NCBI GenBank assembly: GCA_963210315.1
Contig: OY723313.1
Location: 1,426,001-1,490,000, forward strand
Origin: Rhynchopus euleeides
Lineage: Eukaryota > Euglenozoa > Diplonemea > Diplonemida > Diplonemidae
DNA length: 64,000 bases
Direction of reading: 5' to 3'
Positions 1-11,516 of this stretch are shown piece after piece. A program made the translations under genes and the position numbers. The notes under the pieces are model-generated. The model was not told where the DNA came from. It worked only from the letters and a program-made list of their open reading frames with translations, and did not search any database. Position 1 is the first letter of the stretch. Every line of letters starts with the position of its first letter.

Positions 1-1
1 C

Positions 2-823
2 GAGTGGCTGCACGCGAGTGTGATGGTGCGCCTGGAGTCTGCTTCTGGGAGCACGTTTGAGGTGTCGTGGCAGTGCAGCAGCTACAAGGGGCCTGCGCCC
101 GGGCCTACCCCTGCCCCTGTCCCTGTCCCGACTCCTGTGCCTGGGCCAGGGCCTGTGCCTCCCACAGTCCCGCCCACAGGGGAGTGCAAGGACCTGACGC
201 TTCCCAACGGGCAGCCCTGGCACGAGCTCGGCAACGTGGGATACGACTGCAAGTACTACACGGACAGGGCGGGGGCGTGTGCCGAGTATGGTGACAACTA
301 CCGCAACACACACACCGGCAACGAGGCGTGCTGTGCATGCGGTGGTGGGTCCACAGGGAGGACGCCGCAGCCCGCCCCTACCCGTGCCCCTACCCCTGCG
401 CCCACCCCCGCCCCTGCACCCGCCCCAAGCACGCCTGCACCCGGGCAGTGCACAGACCTGGCGCAGCCGGACGGGAAGCCGTGGCACCACAAGAGCAGCG
501 ACTACTACAGCTGTGCATGGTACGCATCCGACAAGTCGTACTGCAGGCGGTTCGGGGCGCACTACCGCAGCACCCACGTCGCAAACGAGGCGTGCTGTGT
601 GTGCGGCGGTGGGTCTGGGGGGCAGACCCCGCCCCCGCCCGGCCAGTGCACGGACCGTACGCTGAGCCGCGGGCGGAAGTGGCGCCAGAGGAACAACGCC
701 TACTACAACTGCGAGTGGTACGGGTCGGTTAAGTCGTACTGCGGGCAGTTCGGGTCACGCTACCGCAACGAGGGGCTTGCCGCTGTTGACGCCTGCTGTG
801 TGTGTGGTGGGGGGAACAGGTAG
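2..823 (+). CDS. Secreted Cys-repeat protein, 3' end (5' end outside window)
   Basis: The frame is open from the first bases of the window, so the N-terminus is missing; an internal Met at 20 is not a convincing start. About 270 residues are visible. Three copies of a six-cysteine module are separated by Pro/Ala-Thr-Pro linkers. The spacing is C-x20-C-x9-C-x16-CC-x-C in copies 1 and 2, with x17 before the CC in copy 3, and each copy ends ACC[AV]CGGG. Conserved Tyr and Trp residues lie before the second Cys. Even cysteine counts and Pro-rich spacers are typical of extracellular or wall-associated proteins. I recognise the module only as a recurrent protist extracellular Cys repeat with no known ligand. 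The stop is TAG at 821-823. Confidence 0.8.
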   Translation, partial: EWLHASVMVRLESASGSTFEVSWQCSSYKGPAPGPTPAPVPVPTPVPGPGPVPPTVPPTGECKDLTLPNGQPWHELGNVGYDCKYYTDRAGACAEYGDNYRNTHTGNEACCACGGGSTGRTPQPAPTRAPTPAPTPAPAPAPSTPAPGQCTDLAQPDGKPWHHKSSDYYSCAWYASDKSYCRRFGAHYRSTHVANEACCVCGGGSGGQTPPPPGQCTDRTLSRGRKWRQRNNAYYNCEWYGSVKSYCGQFGSRYRNEGLAAVDACCVCGGGNR

Positions 824-2669
824 TCGCGCACAAGCTGTGCCACTTTCAAACCTCCCCCACGCCGCCCGACACGAGTGCACACCGCCATGACAGTAGGTGT
901 CATGCAGTGCGTGCCAGTTGGCTTCCTTTCTCTCCAACCTTTTGTTTTGCTTCCACTTTGATATCTTCTGCATCTTCTTCACACTGCAGCCATATCTTGC
1001 TGACAAGAGACAGGCAGCTGTGCACTCAGCTGCGCACTGCAGTCTATCTTCCACACCCGCCCCTCTTGCGTATATTCAATATTAGCGTATACACAGACAC
1101 GTGATAGTGCCTGCAAACCACCGGCTTCCTTGGGCGGATGCCTTTTGTTTTTGTTTTCCCTTTGTTTCATTCCACCTCACATCTCACATCATCCTATTAG
1201 TGCGGCAGTCGGCGTATTTCAGCAAAACAGGGTCCCATGCGCGGCACGCCTGAAGCACATCACCCCCGCCCCCTGTGCTGCAGACATACACCACCGCTGC
1301 TGCCACCGCCATCCCATCGCTTCCTGTCTGTGGTGAGGGGGGGATTGCACTGCCTGTGGCCTCGGAGAACTATTTCTCTCTCTCTCTCTGTCTGTTTCTC
1401 TCCTCTTCGCCACCTTTGTCCAGCAGAGCATCCCCCCCCCCCCCGCCCCCCGAACAGGCCACTCCCGCCACCCATGCACGCCGCACTGCGCTCTTTGTGC
1501 AGCCAGCAGCAGGGGGTGGGCGGGGTGGGTTTCGATGGTCCCTCATGTGCCGAAGTTGCAAATCCCAAATCCCCATTATTTTTTTTGACAGCTTTGCTGG
1601 GCGCCGCTGGTAGTCTACCTACTGCTGCCCTGGATGGGGGCAGAGGCAATCCCCAGCGGTAGCCCGCTCGTGTGCGTGCTGTGTGCACAACTCCGTGCTG
1701 GATCTTTTCTCTGGGACAGACCAACGCAGAAGTAAAGATGAAGAAGGTGGCACTCGGCATTGCCGCCGTGCGGCCAGAAAAGACGAATACCAGACAGCAG
1801 GTCTCTCTCTCTCTCTCCGTCTGGAGTCAGGGTGGGGTCTGCTGCGCAACGAGAACTTCCGATCCAAGCGAGAAGAAGTAGTTCAGGATATGTTCACACC
1901 TCCCCTCTTCCCCTCTGCATCTCCATGCACCCTCTTCCTTGCCTTGCGCAACTTTGCCCCCTCCCCCTTCTTCGTGCGTGGCTGGCAAGCAGGCGTGAAG
2001 GGTGCCATTGGCAGACACCACATCCGCTTCGATGTGCTCGTGCTATATATTGGCTTGCCCTGCCCTGTTGCATTGCCTTTGGAATATGCCGAATGACTGC
2101 CGAAAGCTTCGGGGCCTGTGCTGTGGGTGGGCCACAACCCAGTCACGGCGCGCCTTGCTCTGGCGCCGAACCCTTCGATATACTGTGCAGCAGCGTAGCA
2201 GGGCAGGGGGCGGCGATCAGGAAGAAGGGAAGGGGATGGCAGGGGAAGAGCTGTGCAGGGCAGCCCCCGCCCAGATGAGGCGGTGTGCGTGTCCCACGGT
2301 TCGCTCTCCTGCCGACCCCCCCCCCTCCTGCGTGTGTCCGTTTGCCTCCTCCCCTGCTTGCAGCTGCCGGGGAAAAATCTCTATCCCTGACCTGCCCCTG
2401 GAAAAGAAGCATACGAGTGGGCCCAACACTACGACGACGGCAGTCCACAACGTGGGGGGGCAGGCCTGGTAACGAAGTTTTAAAAAATGTTGAAAAAAAC
2501 CCACCCCACCCCCCCCCCCCCCCCACCCCTCCCCTGCCCCAACAACAGGATTTTGTTGCTGCTCCCCTGAGCCTTTGCTGCACCCCACCACTCAGCTACC
2601 CCACCCCACCCCACCGCAGGGGAAGGGGCCCACCCCCATCCGGGAGCACATACACCCCCTCTTCTCGAG
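824..2669. other. Intergenic, no gene seen
   Basis: Pyrimidine-rich spacer with short CT microsatellites near 1375-1390 and 1803-1820 and C runs at 1434-1445, 2317-2327 and 2507-2523. Open frames here lack codon bias and recognisable domains. The last 60 bases are C-rich and contain a CAG at 2617-2619, about 50 nt before the next start codon, which may be a 3' splice site. Confidence 0.6.
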
Positions 2670-5600
2670 ATGGCGTCCGATCCTTTCGGCGGATCGCGCA
2701 AAGGGTTTGGGCACTGGGAGAACAAGGACGCCTCTGCCGCTGCGCCCCCCGCAAACCCATTCGGGGCCTCGCAGCCCGCTGCCGCGGCCAGCAACCCCTT
2801 TGGGGGCGCGTCGGTTCCCGGCGCCGCTGGGAGCAGCTTCTTCTCCTCTGCGAAGGAGGAGATCGACCGTGACGATGCGGACCCCGCAGCGTCGAACCCG
2901 TTTGCCCAAGGCTTTGCCAGCGGCCCTGCTGCCCCTGCTGCTTCTGCCAATGTGGAGGCGATCACCCGCGACACTGACATGCCTGAGCCCAAGAAGGCAG
3001 ATGTGTCGGGCCTCCCTGCTGCAGGCAACACCAGCAGCAAAACAGGTGGGGCAGCAGCTGCGGCGAACCCGTTTGGCCCGTCTCCCTCCGCGGCAGCCCC
3101 GAAGGCATCTGGGCATGCCTTCTTCACCCAGAAGGCAGGGGGCCCGGCGGCGGCGAACCCGTTTTCCTCAGGGTTTGACACCTCCGCACCTTCTGCCCCG
3201 TCGGGTGGTGCCGCCGCAAACCCCTTCCAACCTGGCGGTGCCAAGGTGTTCCAGAAGGAGGCGATCAGCGCCGAGGTAGAGATGCCCATCCTGCCGCAGA
3301 CATCTGACACGGCACCGCGTGTGGTGAGGGAGACGGAGCCTGACTGGGATGCCCAGGCGCAGATGGAGCTGGAGGAGTTGGAGGAGGACGAGGAGGAGGA
3401 GGAGGGCGAGTACGATGGGTATGAAGAGGGTGAAGAAGATGAGGAGTACGAAGAGTGGGAGGACATCGGGGAGGTCGAGGAAGAGGAGGAGGAGGAAGTG
3501 GAGGAGGAGGAGGAAGGGGCGCCTGCCGAGCCGGTGCGGGAGCCGTGGAGTGGGGTGGTGAAGCCGGCAGCGTCTGTTGGGAAGCCGAGCTGGGCTGACG
3601 TGTCGTCTGTTCCGACAGGGGAGGTTCCGTCGGAGAATGTTTTCAAGCCGAAGCCCGTTGCGGGTGCCACCGCCGCTGCCACCGCCGGCACCACCGGCGC
3701 TTTCACATCAGGGTCTTCTTTCTGGAACAGCGGCGGCAGCACAGCCACCGTGCCCCAGGCGTCGACAGCCGGCACGACATCTGAATCCACGGCTTTCTCA
3801 GCCTTCACCCCATCCAAGACAGGCGCATTCGCGCCACCCAAGGCGGCGGCCACCACCCCCGCCACAGCCTTCGCACGCCCTCCGCCACCTGCGGCAGCCA
3901 CCACCGCTGCCACCACCGGTGGCGCATTCTCGTTCTCCCAGTCTGCATTCCCTGCACCGGATACCCCGGGGAACAACACGACCCCTGCGAAGCAGGCTGC
4001 TGCGGGCCCTGCGGGGACCCCGTTCAACTTTGTGGATGCGACGCCTTTCAAGATGCCTGAGGCGAAGACGCCGGGGCATGGCCCTGCTGCGTCGGTGAGC
4101 AGGGGCGGCGTGGGGGCTGCGGTGCCGGAGGCGGAGCCTGAGGTGAAGGTGGAGGAGGAGGGGGATGAGGAGGAGGTGGTGCAGCAAGCTGCCCCTGCTG
4201 CTGCTGCCAAGTATACCGAGGAGGACCTGCAGAGGGCTGAGATGATGCGCAAGGTGATCGAGTCCATCGCGCAGGGGGAGGGTGTGGAGGAGGAGGATGA
4301 CGACATGACGGATGAGTCGTCCGGCTGCGGTGCGGCGGATGAGGCGATGGCGGCGACGATTCTGGAGTTCAAGGCTGCCCTTGCGTCGCAGAGGGAGGCG
4401 AACGATGTGAGGCGCGAGCAGATCGAGCGGAATGCGTCGCAGCTGACGGAAGTGTACTCCCAGCTGTCCAGGGGGGTCAGGAGCCAGGAGGACCAGGCGC
4501 GTGCCCAGTCCCAGGCACAGCCCCTCCGCATGTCACGCCGCCACCCGCTGGAGTCCCTCCCTCTCCCTGCATCCCAGGTATGGTGGGATCCGTCAGTGCG
4601 CTGTGTTGGGACCTCATCCCCTTTCTACACTGTTTCAAACTGTTTGTCCTGCCTCTGCCACACCCCACCCCCACCCACCCACAGGACACCCGTCTGAGCG
4701 AGCTGAAGCAGGACGGCCTGCGGTGCGTCGAGGGCCTCTACAGCAAGGTCATGTCCAACCGGCACACCGCGACCACCTCAAAGGACCGCCTCTCTGCGCT
4801 GTGCGCCGCTGCCGAGGCCTACCCTGGCAGCACGCTGCAGGGCGCCAGGGCTGGTGCGGAGGAGGTGTTCCAGGCTGCGGAGAAGCACGCCGAGACGGCG
4901 CGCGAGGCGGCGAGCCTGAAGGCTGTGAAGCTGCGTCTCGACATCGAGAAGACGCACCGCGCAAGCGCAGTGCACGACACGCGGCCCGCACAGGAGGTCC
5001 TCTCTGGGGCTCGTTACCCCGAGGCTGAGGATCTGCTGGAGTCCACACGCAAGATTGCAGCTCTCTCCGAATCCATCAAATCGCAGCTCGGGGGTCTGTC
5101 TGATGTGGCGCGCCAGCACATCGACGTGCAGACCACTGCTGCGTCCCTCCTCCGCCGCGCACGTGCGAGGGAGCAAGACGTTATCCGCCTCCGGGGTGAG
5201 GAAGCGAAGCTGAAGGACTTCTACAAAAAGGCACAGCGTCTGAAGATCCCCTGTGGCGACCGCGAGCCCCAGATCTTCAAGGTGTGTGTTGGGGGGGGCG
5301 AAGGAGAAGGAGGGGGTGGGGTGTTTGTGAAGGGCATGCCTTCCCACCGGCTGAGAGCCGCCAAATCTTGTCAAAAATCCCGGCTGAACTGAGTTGGCGC
5401 AGCAAGGGTTTCACACTGCATGCCCCCCCTCACATATTCACACCACAACCCCTTCTGCAGGACGCCTTGGCAGACCACATTGTCAACCCGCCGAAGGAGC
5501 TCCCGCCAAGCTTGGTATGTATTGTTAGGTGCCTTTATTCAATTGGAGGGTTTTTCTGTGTCAGAGCAGACACACGCAGCATCCACGAGCTTTCAGCAGC

Positions 5601-7987
5601 ATTCAACGGAGAAGGCAAGAGAGAAACACCCGAATCACATTTTTTCATTGACCAGAAGGAATCTGCCCAGCCTCGCCTTCCCCCCTATCCTCCCTATAAC
5701 CCCCCCCCCCCTCTTGCAGGTCAAGCTCACCGCAGAGCAGCAGGCTGCTGCCGAGGCTTGCGCGGAGGAGGATGCGCGCACCGTCGGGGCGCGTGTCGGC
5801 GGGAAGGAGGAGCTGCAGAAGCGGAGGACTCCTGAGGGCGTTGCAGACGACGCTGCGCTGCAGCTGCCACCCACACCCACCACCGGGGCGGGCGGGACGA
5901 AGGAGATTGTGCGGGGGCCTGCAACCCCCTTGCGCAAGCTGGCGATGACGAAGGCCTGCCGCTACCTTCTCTCTGCCGCAGGGGTCGCAGCCGCGGGTCC
6001 CGTGTTCGAAGACAATGGTGTGACGGATGAGACGACGCTGCGCCAGCTGAACCGCAGCGACTTCCGCCGCCTCGGCCTCACTGAGGATGAAATCACGCAG
6101 CTGGGCTGTGTGCTGAGCGGGGTCGACCGTACCGCAGTCTCGCCCTACGACGACCGCTCCGTGCAGCGCGGGCAGTCTGTCCCGCCGGGGCCTGTCTTCA
6201 CCTCGATGGCCAGTGTGAAGGCGAGTGCTCCCCGCAGTGCCTCCAAGCCGTGGCGTGCGCCTGGGAGGCTGAATACGACAGACGCCGACAAGCAGACGAC
6301 GGATATGCCTTCCTATAAGAGGCTGGTGAAGGCTGCCTCGGAGCACGGCCTGTCGGAGCTGCAGGTTGCCGACCTGCTGTACGGCAGGACGCGCCTCGAC
6401 AGGTTCAGCCTCGACCCCTCTGCTGCGTCGGCGATCTCGACGGCCCTGGCTGGGGCAAAGGCTGAGCTTGCGCCTGCTCCCGTTCCGGTTGAGCCCGAAC
6501 CCGAGCCGGTGCCGGCGCCGGCTCCTGTTGCAGCGGAACCTGCTGTGATCACCATCACCATCACGAAGGGCCAAACCGACAAGGGTGCTGGGATCGCAGA
6601 GAAGGACTGTGTGGTGACCAAGCTGCAGTCGGGTGGCCCTGCTGAGCGTGCGGGTGTGAAGGTCGGGATGAAGATTCTGAAGGTGGGTGGGCAGGCCGTC
6701 ACCACGTCTGACCAGGTGAAGCAGGCACTCAAGGCGCAAGGGGCACAGCCCCTGTCCTTTGCCATCGAAGTGGAGGGGGATGCGCCTGCTACAGCGGCAG
6801 CACCTGTGGCAGCCTTCGGCATGGCTCCCAAGCCGGATGCCACAGCTGCTGCCCCGGCCACCTTTGCGCCGCTCTCGGGGCTGGCCAAGCCTGCTGCTGG
6901 TGCGGCTGGCACAGCCACAGCGAAATCTATCACCATCACGAAGGGAAAAACCGACAAGGGTGCTGGGATCGCAGACAAGGACTGCGTGGTGACCAAGCTG
7001 CAGTCGGGTGGCCCTGCTGAGCGTGCGGGTGTGAAGGTCGGGATGAAGATTCTGAAGGTGGGTGGGCAGGCCGTCACCACGTCTGACCAGGTAAAGCAGG
7101 CGCTCAAGGCGCAGCTTGAGTCCTTTGCCCTTGAGGTGGAGGGGGAGGCGCCTGCTGCAGCGGCAGCACCTGCAGCAACACCCTTCGGCGGGGGCCTGGG
7201 TGTTGCCCCTGCTGCTGCTGCTGCTGCACCCGCGACTGGGGTCAGCCCCTTCGGACCCACTGGGGGCTTTGGGGGTGGAGCTGCGCCCGCGTTCGGTGCG
7301 CCTGCCGCGGCGGCAGCAGGCGCAGGCACCACCATCACCATCACGAAGGGAAAAACCGACAAGGGTGCTGGGATCGCAGACAAGGACTGCGTGGTGACCA
7401 AGCTGCAGTCGGGTGGCCCTGCTGAGCGTGCGGGTGTGAAGGTCGGGATGAAGATTCTGAAGGTGGGTGGGCAGGCCGTCACCACGTCTGACCAGGTGAA
7501 GCTGGCACTCAAGGCACAGCCCCTGTCCTTTGCCATCGAGGTGGAGGGGGGTGCGCCTGCTGCAGCGGCAGCACCTCTGGCAGCCTTCGGCGCGCCCCAG
7601 GGCGCAGCACCTGCAGCAACACCCTTCGGCGGGGGCCTGGGTGTCGCCCCGACTGCTGCTGCACCCACAACTGGGGTCAGCCCCTTCGGACCCACTGGGG
7701 GCTTTGGGGGTGGAGCTGCGCCCGCATTCGGTGCGCCTGCCGCGGCAGCAGGCGCGGGCATCACCATCACCATCACGAAGGGCCAAGCCGACAAGGGTGC
7801 TGGGATCGCAGACAAGGACTGCGTGGTGACCAAGCTGCTGCCGGGTGGCCCTGCTGAGCGTGCCGGCGTGAAGGTCGGGATGAAGATCCTCAAGGTGGGT
7901 GGGCAGGCCGTCACCACGTCTGACCAGGTGAAGCTAGCAATCAAGGCACAGCCCGCGTCCTTTGCCCTTGAGGTTGCGCCCCAATAG
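2670..7987 (+). CDS. Modular scaffold: NPF/FG repeats, coiled coil, SAM-like, four PDZ domains
   Basis: Four exons (2670-4577, 4685-5281, 5461-5514, 5720-7987) join in phase 0 to give 1608 residues. Donors are GTATGG, GTGTGT and GTATGT, and all introns end CAG. In order: six NPF motifs (from residues 29, 42 and 76 onward), several as NPFG; a Glu/Asp tract at about 233-285; Phe/Gly-poor Ala-Thr-Pro sequence; a long helical, probably coiled-coil stretch at about 540-835; a SAM-like segment at about 930-990 (FEDNGV...LGLTEDEI); a Pro-Ala linker; then PDZ domains at about 1130-1206, 1256-1328, 1391-1463 and 1534-1606, each with a GAGI carboxylate-loop motif. Linkers between PDZs carry PFG, GFGG and AFGAP motifs. 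NPF motifs bind EH domains in endocytic adaptors, while FG motifs suggest a nucleoporin. The sequence does not decide between these, so I give no symbol. Confidence 0.85.
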
Positions 7988-9815
7988 AGGGGCCTGAGGG
8001 ACAGAGTGTTTTTTTCGTTAGATTGAGCATCACAGTTGCCAGGCTTCGTGTCGTCCTTGTTTTGATGAGGGTTAGGGGATGTGTCTCAGCGCCATAGACC
8101 CCCGCCCCCCGGTAAGGCGAAGCAGGCCAGGAGCTCAGCGCAGCTTTCTCGCACTTTTTTTCCGCCCTTTCTCTCTCCCTAGCAAGCAGCACGAAACGGA
8201 GCTCTTTGGCCCCGTGTCCTGGCACCACGAGCTCTCGTCGCACGTGGTTTTGCCGAAGACAAAAAAAATACAAATAAAATGGGGAACATCACAGAGAGCT
8301 GCGACGTACCCACCACCGAAGGGGGCATAAAGGAAAGGCGGGTGGGGTAGATCGGTTCTTTATTGACATGCGTCGGGAAGGGGGAAGGGGGGGAAAGATA
8401 ACCAAATGCTGGGGGGGGGGGGTGAAGTTAAATCGGACGGTAACAACCGCCGGGTGGTTTTGAGACGCAGGTCTATCTGGCCTGTTTCCCGTGGTAGTTT
8501 CCAGTGGTAGTTTTGTTAGGCCGGGGGAATGCTGCTGTGCGCTCAACACATCTGGTATCGATATGGGGGGGGGTCGCTGCCATTTCATCCTCAGCTAACC
8601 ATCAGAACTCGGGAAACGGGTGGGTGATTTCTTTACTTTGCACACGGCCTTTCGCGTGGAATGTGCCAATTTTTCAGTTCTGCAAACCGTGGTTCACACA
8701 CCAGCCCCCCCCACCCATCAGGTGAGGGGGTTTGAAGGTGTGTGCGGAATCATCAACGTATCAGAAGCAAAAGTGCAACTGGCAGGGAGGATAGAAAACG
8801 TGCAAACTGAAGCGACGTCTTCATTTATCGACAGTTAAGAGTGAGATCGTGACCGCAACGAAGGAACGGTTGAGGACGGTTGAGGCCTTCGCCTCTGTGT
8901 CAAACAGTGCGGCAGTGTTGTCTCTCTATTTGGTGCTGCGCTCTTCTGCATTCACACAACAGAGGCTGCCTCAAAGGAATCACCGCCGGCGCAGTGATGA
9001 CCTTTTTTCTTTGGGTGGATGGGAGGGGGGGGGGCATATTGAATCTCTGCTGCAATGTTAGATCAGCAAAAAAAAGGTGCTCAATTTGGCAGAGTCACGC
9101 CATGTGCCCCCATCCGCCCCACCCACCACCCCTCCCCCCCCCCTTTGCTTCGATCTACCGCCATCAAACCGCCCCCCGCCGCCGCCGCCGCCCCCCCTGC
9201 GCCTCCGGCTCCTCCCCCGCCGCCGCCGCCCCCTCCCCCTCCCCCTCCGCCCCGAGCCTCGCGCGCTTCCGCGCGGGCTCGGGGCTGAGGGGGTTGCTGC
9301 TGCTGCTCCCGCTTGTCCCACTTGTGTTTGTGTTTGTTGCGCTCATTGTTGGGGTTTGTGGGAGGGGGCGGTCCCCTCCACTCCACTCTGAGACACAGCT
9401 TTTTGCATAACGATTTTGAAATTGCACGGAGCATCATCCTCGTGTGTTCCTTCTGCTTCTATGTCAATGCCCCCTCTTCCACTCCTTCTCCCTCACACCG
9501 CCACCACCAACACGCAGGGCAGAGAGGAAGGCTCATACAAAATTTCCCCTCTTCCGCTTTTTTAAAAGCGGCTTCCTTCTGGGGGAGGGAGGGGAGGTCG
9601 TCGGGAGTGGGGGGTGGGGGTGGGGTTATTCCTATTCGCGTGTGGTGTGAGTTTCCCTTTTCCTTTTGTCGACCGCACCCCCCCCCCCCTCCCTCTCTGT
9701 CAGCAGCAGCTGCACGTGCGCTGCTCGATAGTTTAGGGCGCCAAAATATCCTCATAGTTATATCCTTCTTTTCCCTTTTCTTTTTTGCCTTACTATTCTC
9801 GGCACTACAGGCACC
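7988..9815. other. Intergenic, no gene seen
   Basis: The spacer has homopolymer tracts (G at 8411-8420, C runs near 9130-9140) and a Pro/Arg-coding GCC/CCG-rich patch at 9170-9280 that makes long meaningless frames on both strands. I see no domain, RNA gene or inverted repeat of note. Confidence 0.55.
9771..9810 (+). promoter_or_regulatory. Putative 3' splice (spliced-leader) acceptor
   Basis: A pyrimidine-rich tract (runs of T and C from 9760) ends in CTACAG at 9805-9810, five bases before the ATG at 9816. No upstream coding exon is evident. The site fits either a 5'-UTR intron or addition of a spliced leader. Confidence 0.45.
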
Positions 9816-10847
9816 ATGGCGTCGGTTCTCACCTCATTCGGCAGCAGGGACGACGACGAGATGCTGCAGGGACTGTTGGGCAACTCGACACACAACATCC
9901 TGTTGGACTTAGGCATGGCTAGGTGCCCCCACTCCAGCGGCTCCAGCATGGACTTCCCTTCTTCAACCATCATCTATGGTATCTTTGCCGGGTGCAGTTT
10001 CCTGGTTGCGGCGATTGTTGCCATATGGTACAACCACGTCGTCTGGAGCGGCGGGGAGCGCAACGACGTCCTCCGCGCTTCGCGCGTCTCCAACGCCCCC
10101 TGGGTGAGCTACTTCGTCGTGACGGGGATCAAGGCCCTCATCGGTTGCATCCTCCTCGCTGTGAACAGCTTCCACACCTCGCAGCACGTCGTCGACACCC
10201 TGCAGTTTGTGATGGACTCGCTTCACGCCACCTCCGACCTTGCCCTGACGGTCGCCATGTTCCACCAGTACTACCACAGGTCGGACAGCACGGCGCTGAT
10301 CATCACCGACAACGCGATGCATTCCGACGAGACCTCCAGCGAAGGGGATGGGATGCTGTGGTGGAAGATCAAGAACCTCGCCACCACCCCCGAGTTTGCC
10401 ACGGCGGTTCTGGCGCTGGTGACAGTGGTGACGGCCTGGTTTTCGGTGCACGAATCGCAGGCGCCGTACAGCAGCCCCTTCTGGGTGTACATCACGTTCG
10501 TCGCCCTGCAGCGCCTGCCAATCTACGGGCTGCTCGGGATGATATGTGCACCCAACTCCAAGAGAGGGGGCCCCACCCGGGCAAGCCGCCTCGTGCTGCT
10601 GCTCGGGTTCCTGCTGGCCCTGCCCTACGACATCCCCTATAAGGTGTGGGTGCAGAACATCCTGCCTGACAGTGTGCTGACGTACGACGATGGGTGTCCG
10701 CTGCACTTTATGTCGATCCTTGACTGCATGATGGTGCTACATGCCGTTGCGGCCCTGAACTTTCTGTATTTCATCATCGCAGAGTTCCAGAGGACCCACG
10801 AGCTTGAGTATTACGACTGCATCCAGCACTACACAGCGTGCAGCTGA
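9816..10847 (+). CDS. Seven-helix membrane protein, family not recognised
   Basis: A single exon of 343 residues with strong GC-rich codon use. Hydrophobic segments fall at about residues 51-73, 95-118, 123-147, 196-214, 220-244, 257-276 and 296-322, giving seven probable helices. The N-terminal ~50 residues are polar with one N-glycosylation sequon (NST). The segment between helices 3 and 4 is acidic and Ser-rich. There is no cleavable signal peptide. The start is supported by the Met lying just after the acceptor-like CAG at 9808-9810 and by the context ACCATGG. The topology resembles GPCR-like or TOM1/THH1-type proteins, but I see no diagnostic motif. It stands alone, with repeat-rich DNA downstream. 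Confidence 0.85.
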   Translation: MASVLTSFGSRDDDEMLQGLLGNSTHNILLDLGMARCPHSSGSSMDFPSSTIIYGIFAGCSFLVAAIVAIWYNHVVWSGGERNDVLRASRVSNAPWVSYFVVTGIKALIGCILLAVNSFHTSQHVVDTLQFVMDSLHATSDLALTVAMFHQYYHRSDSTALIITDNAMHSDETSSEGDGMLWWKIKNLATTPEFATAVLALVTVVTAWFSVHESQAPYSSPFWVYITFVALQRLPIYGLLGMICAPNSKRGGPTRASRLVLLLGFLLALPYDIPYKVWVQNILPDSVLTYDDGCPLHFMSILDCMMVLHAVAALNFLYFIIAEFQRTHELEYYDCIQHYTACS

Positions 10848-11065
10848 GGCTGAGGACGGCAGATGCAGAGGTGCAGGTGGTCAGGTCGGTGCTGGATCCC
10901 CTGCGAATCCTGTCTGATGTGCAACAGAGAGTGGTGCGGCCGTCGGCATATTACTGGGGGGGGGCAAATACTAGAGGGCCCCTCTATTATTCACCGTGCC
11001 AGCCGACGAAAATGGGGGTTTTCGGACCCCCTCCACTATTTGCTTTTTGGGGGGTGGAAATTTCG

Positions 11066-11111
11066 CGTTCTTGAATATTTGGCATCTGTGCGGCTCGGAG
11101 TGGGATCGTTT
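11066..11111. repeat. Dispersed ~85-bp repeat, copy 1 (partial)
   Basis: Shares the core TTGAATATTTGG-x-ATCTGTGCGG and the following GTGGG-x-TCGTTTT with three other copies in the window (11291-11376, 11429-11516, 35764-35850). This is the shortest and most diverged copy. Confidence 0.5.
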
Positions 11112-11290
11112 TGTCGGTCGACCACCTGATTTGATCCGAGTTTGGCGGGGCTGAGCGGTCTTATATGCCAAAAAAATCTACGATTTTCCAAATCAGCTGG
11201 GTCGATGTGTCAAACCTCATCTAGAAATGTGGGTCAGAGGCTGATCCTCAGAGGAAGTGACTGGGGGCAGCGAACACCCCACCTACCCAC

Positions 11291-11376
11291 CCAGCGGGAC
11301 CCCTCTTTGGGTGTTCCAAAACCCTGCTATTCCGAACGTTTGGAATTTGTGCAGATCGTAGTGGGTCATGGTGGTA
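11291..11376. repeat. Dispersed ~85-bp repeat, copy 2
   Basis: Starts with CCAGCGGGACCCC and continues through GGGTGTTCCAAAACCC, GAACGTTTGG and GTGGGTCATGGTGG. The same order of motifs is seen at 11429-11516 and at 35714-35850, including the upstream CCCACCCAGCGGGACCC in the distant copy. Confidence 0.6.
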
Positions 11377-11428
11377 GAGGTGCCAAGCTTCACCCATGAA
11401 ACCTGGGTCTGGTTCAGGGACTGGTCAT

Positions 11429-11516
11429 GGGTGTCCAAAACCCCGTTCTTTTGAACGTTTGGGATCTGTGCGGAGCGTGGTGGGGTCATTTTGGCTCTGG
11501 GGTGCCTGCGAGCACC
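11429..11516. repeat. Dispersed ~85-bp repeat, copy 3
   Basis: GTGTCCAAAACCC, TTTTGAACGTTTGG, ATCTGTGCGG and GTGGGGTCATTTTGGC occur in order, close to the copy at 35764-35850 over the whole length. It lies about 50 bp after copy 2 in the same orientation. Confidence 0.6.

Noticed and set aside
2480..4531. 683-codon minus-strand frame
   Set aside because: It is the mirror of the first exon of the PDZ scaffold; the Ser runs come from the Glu-rich coding tract on +.
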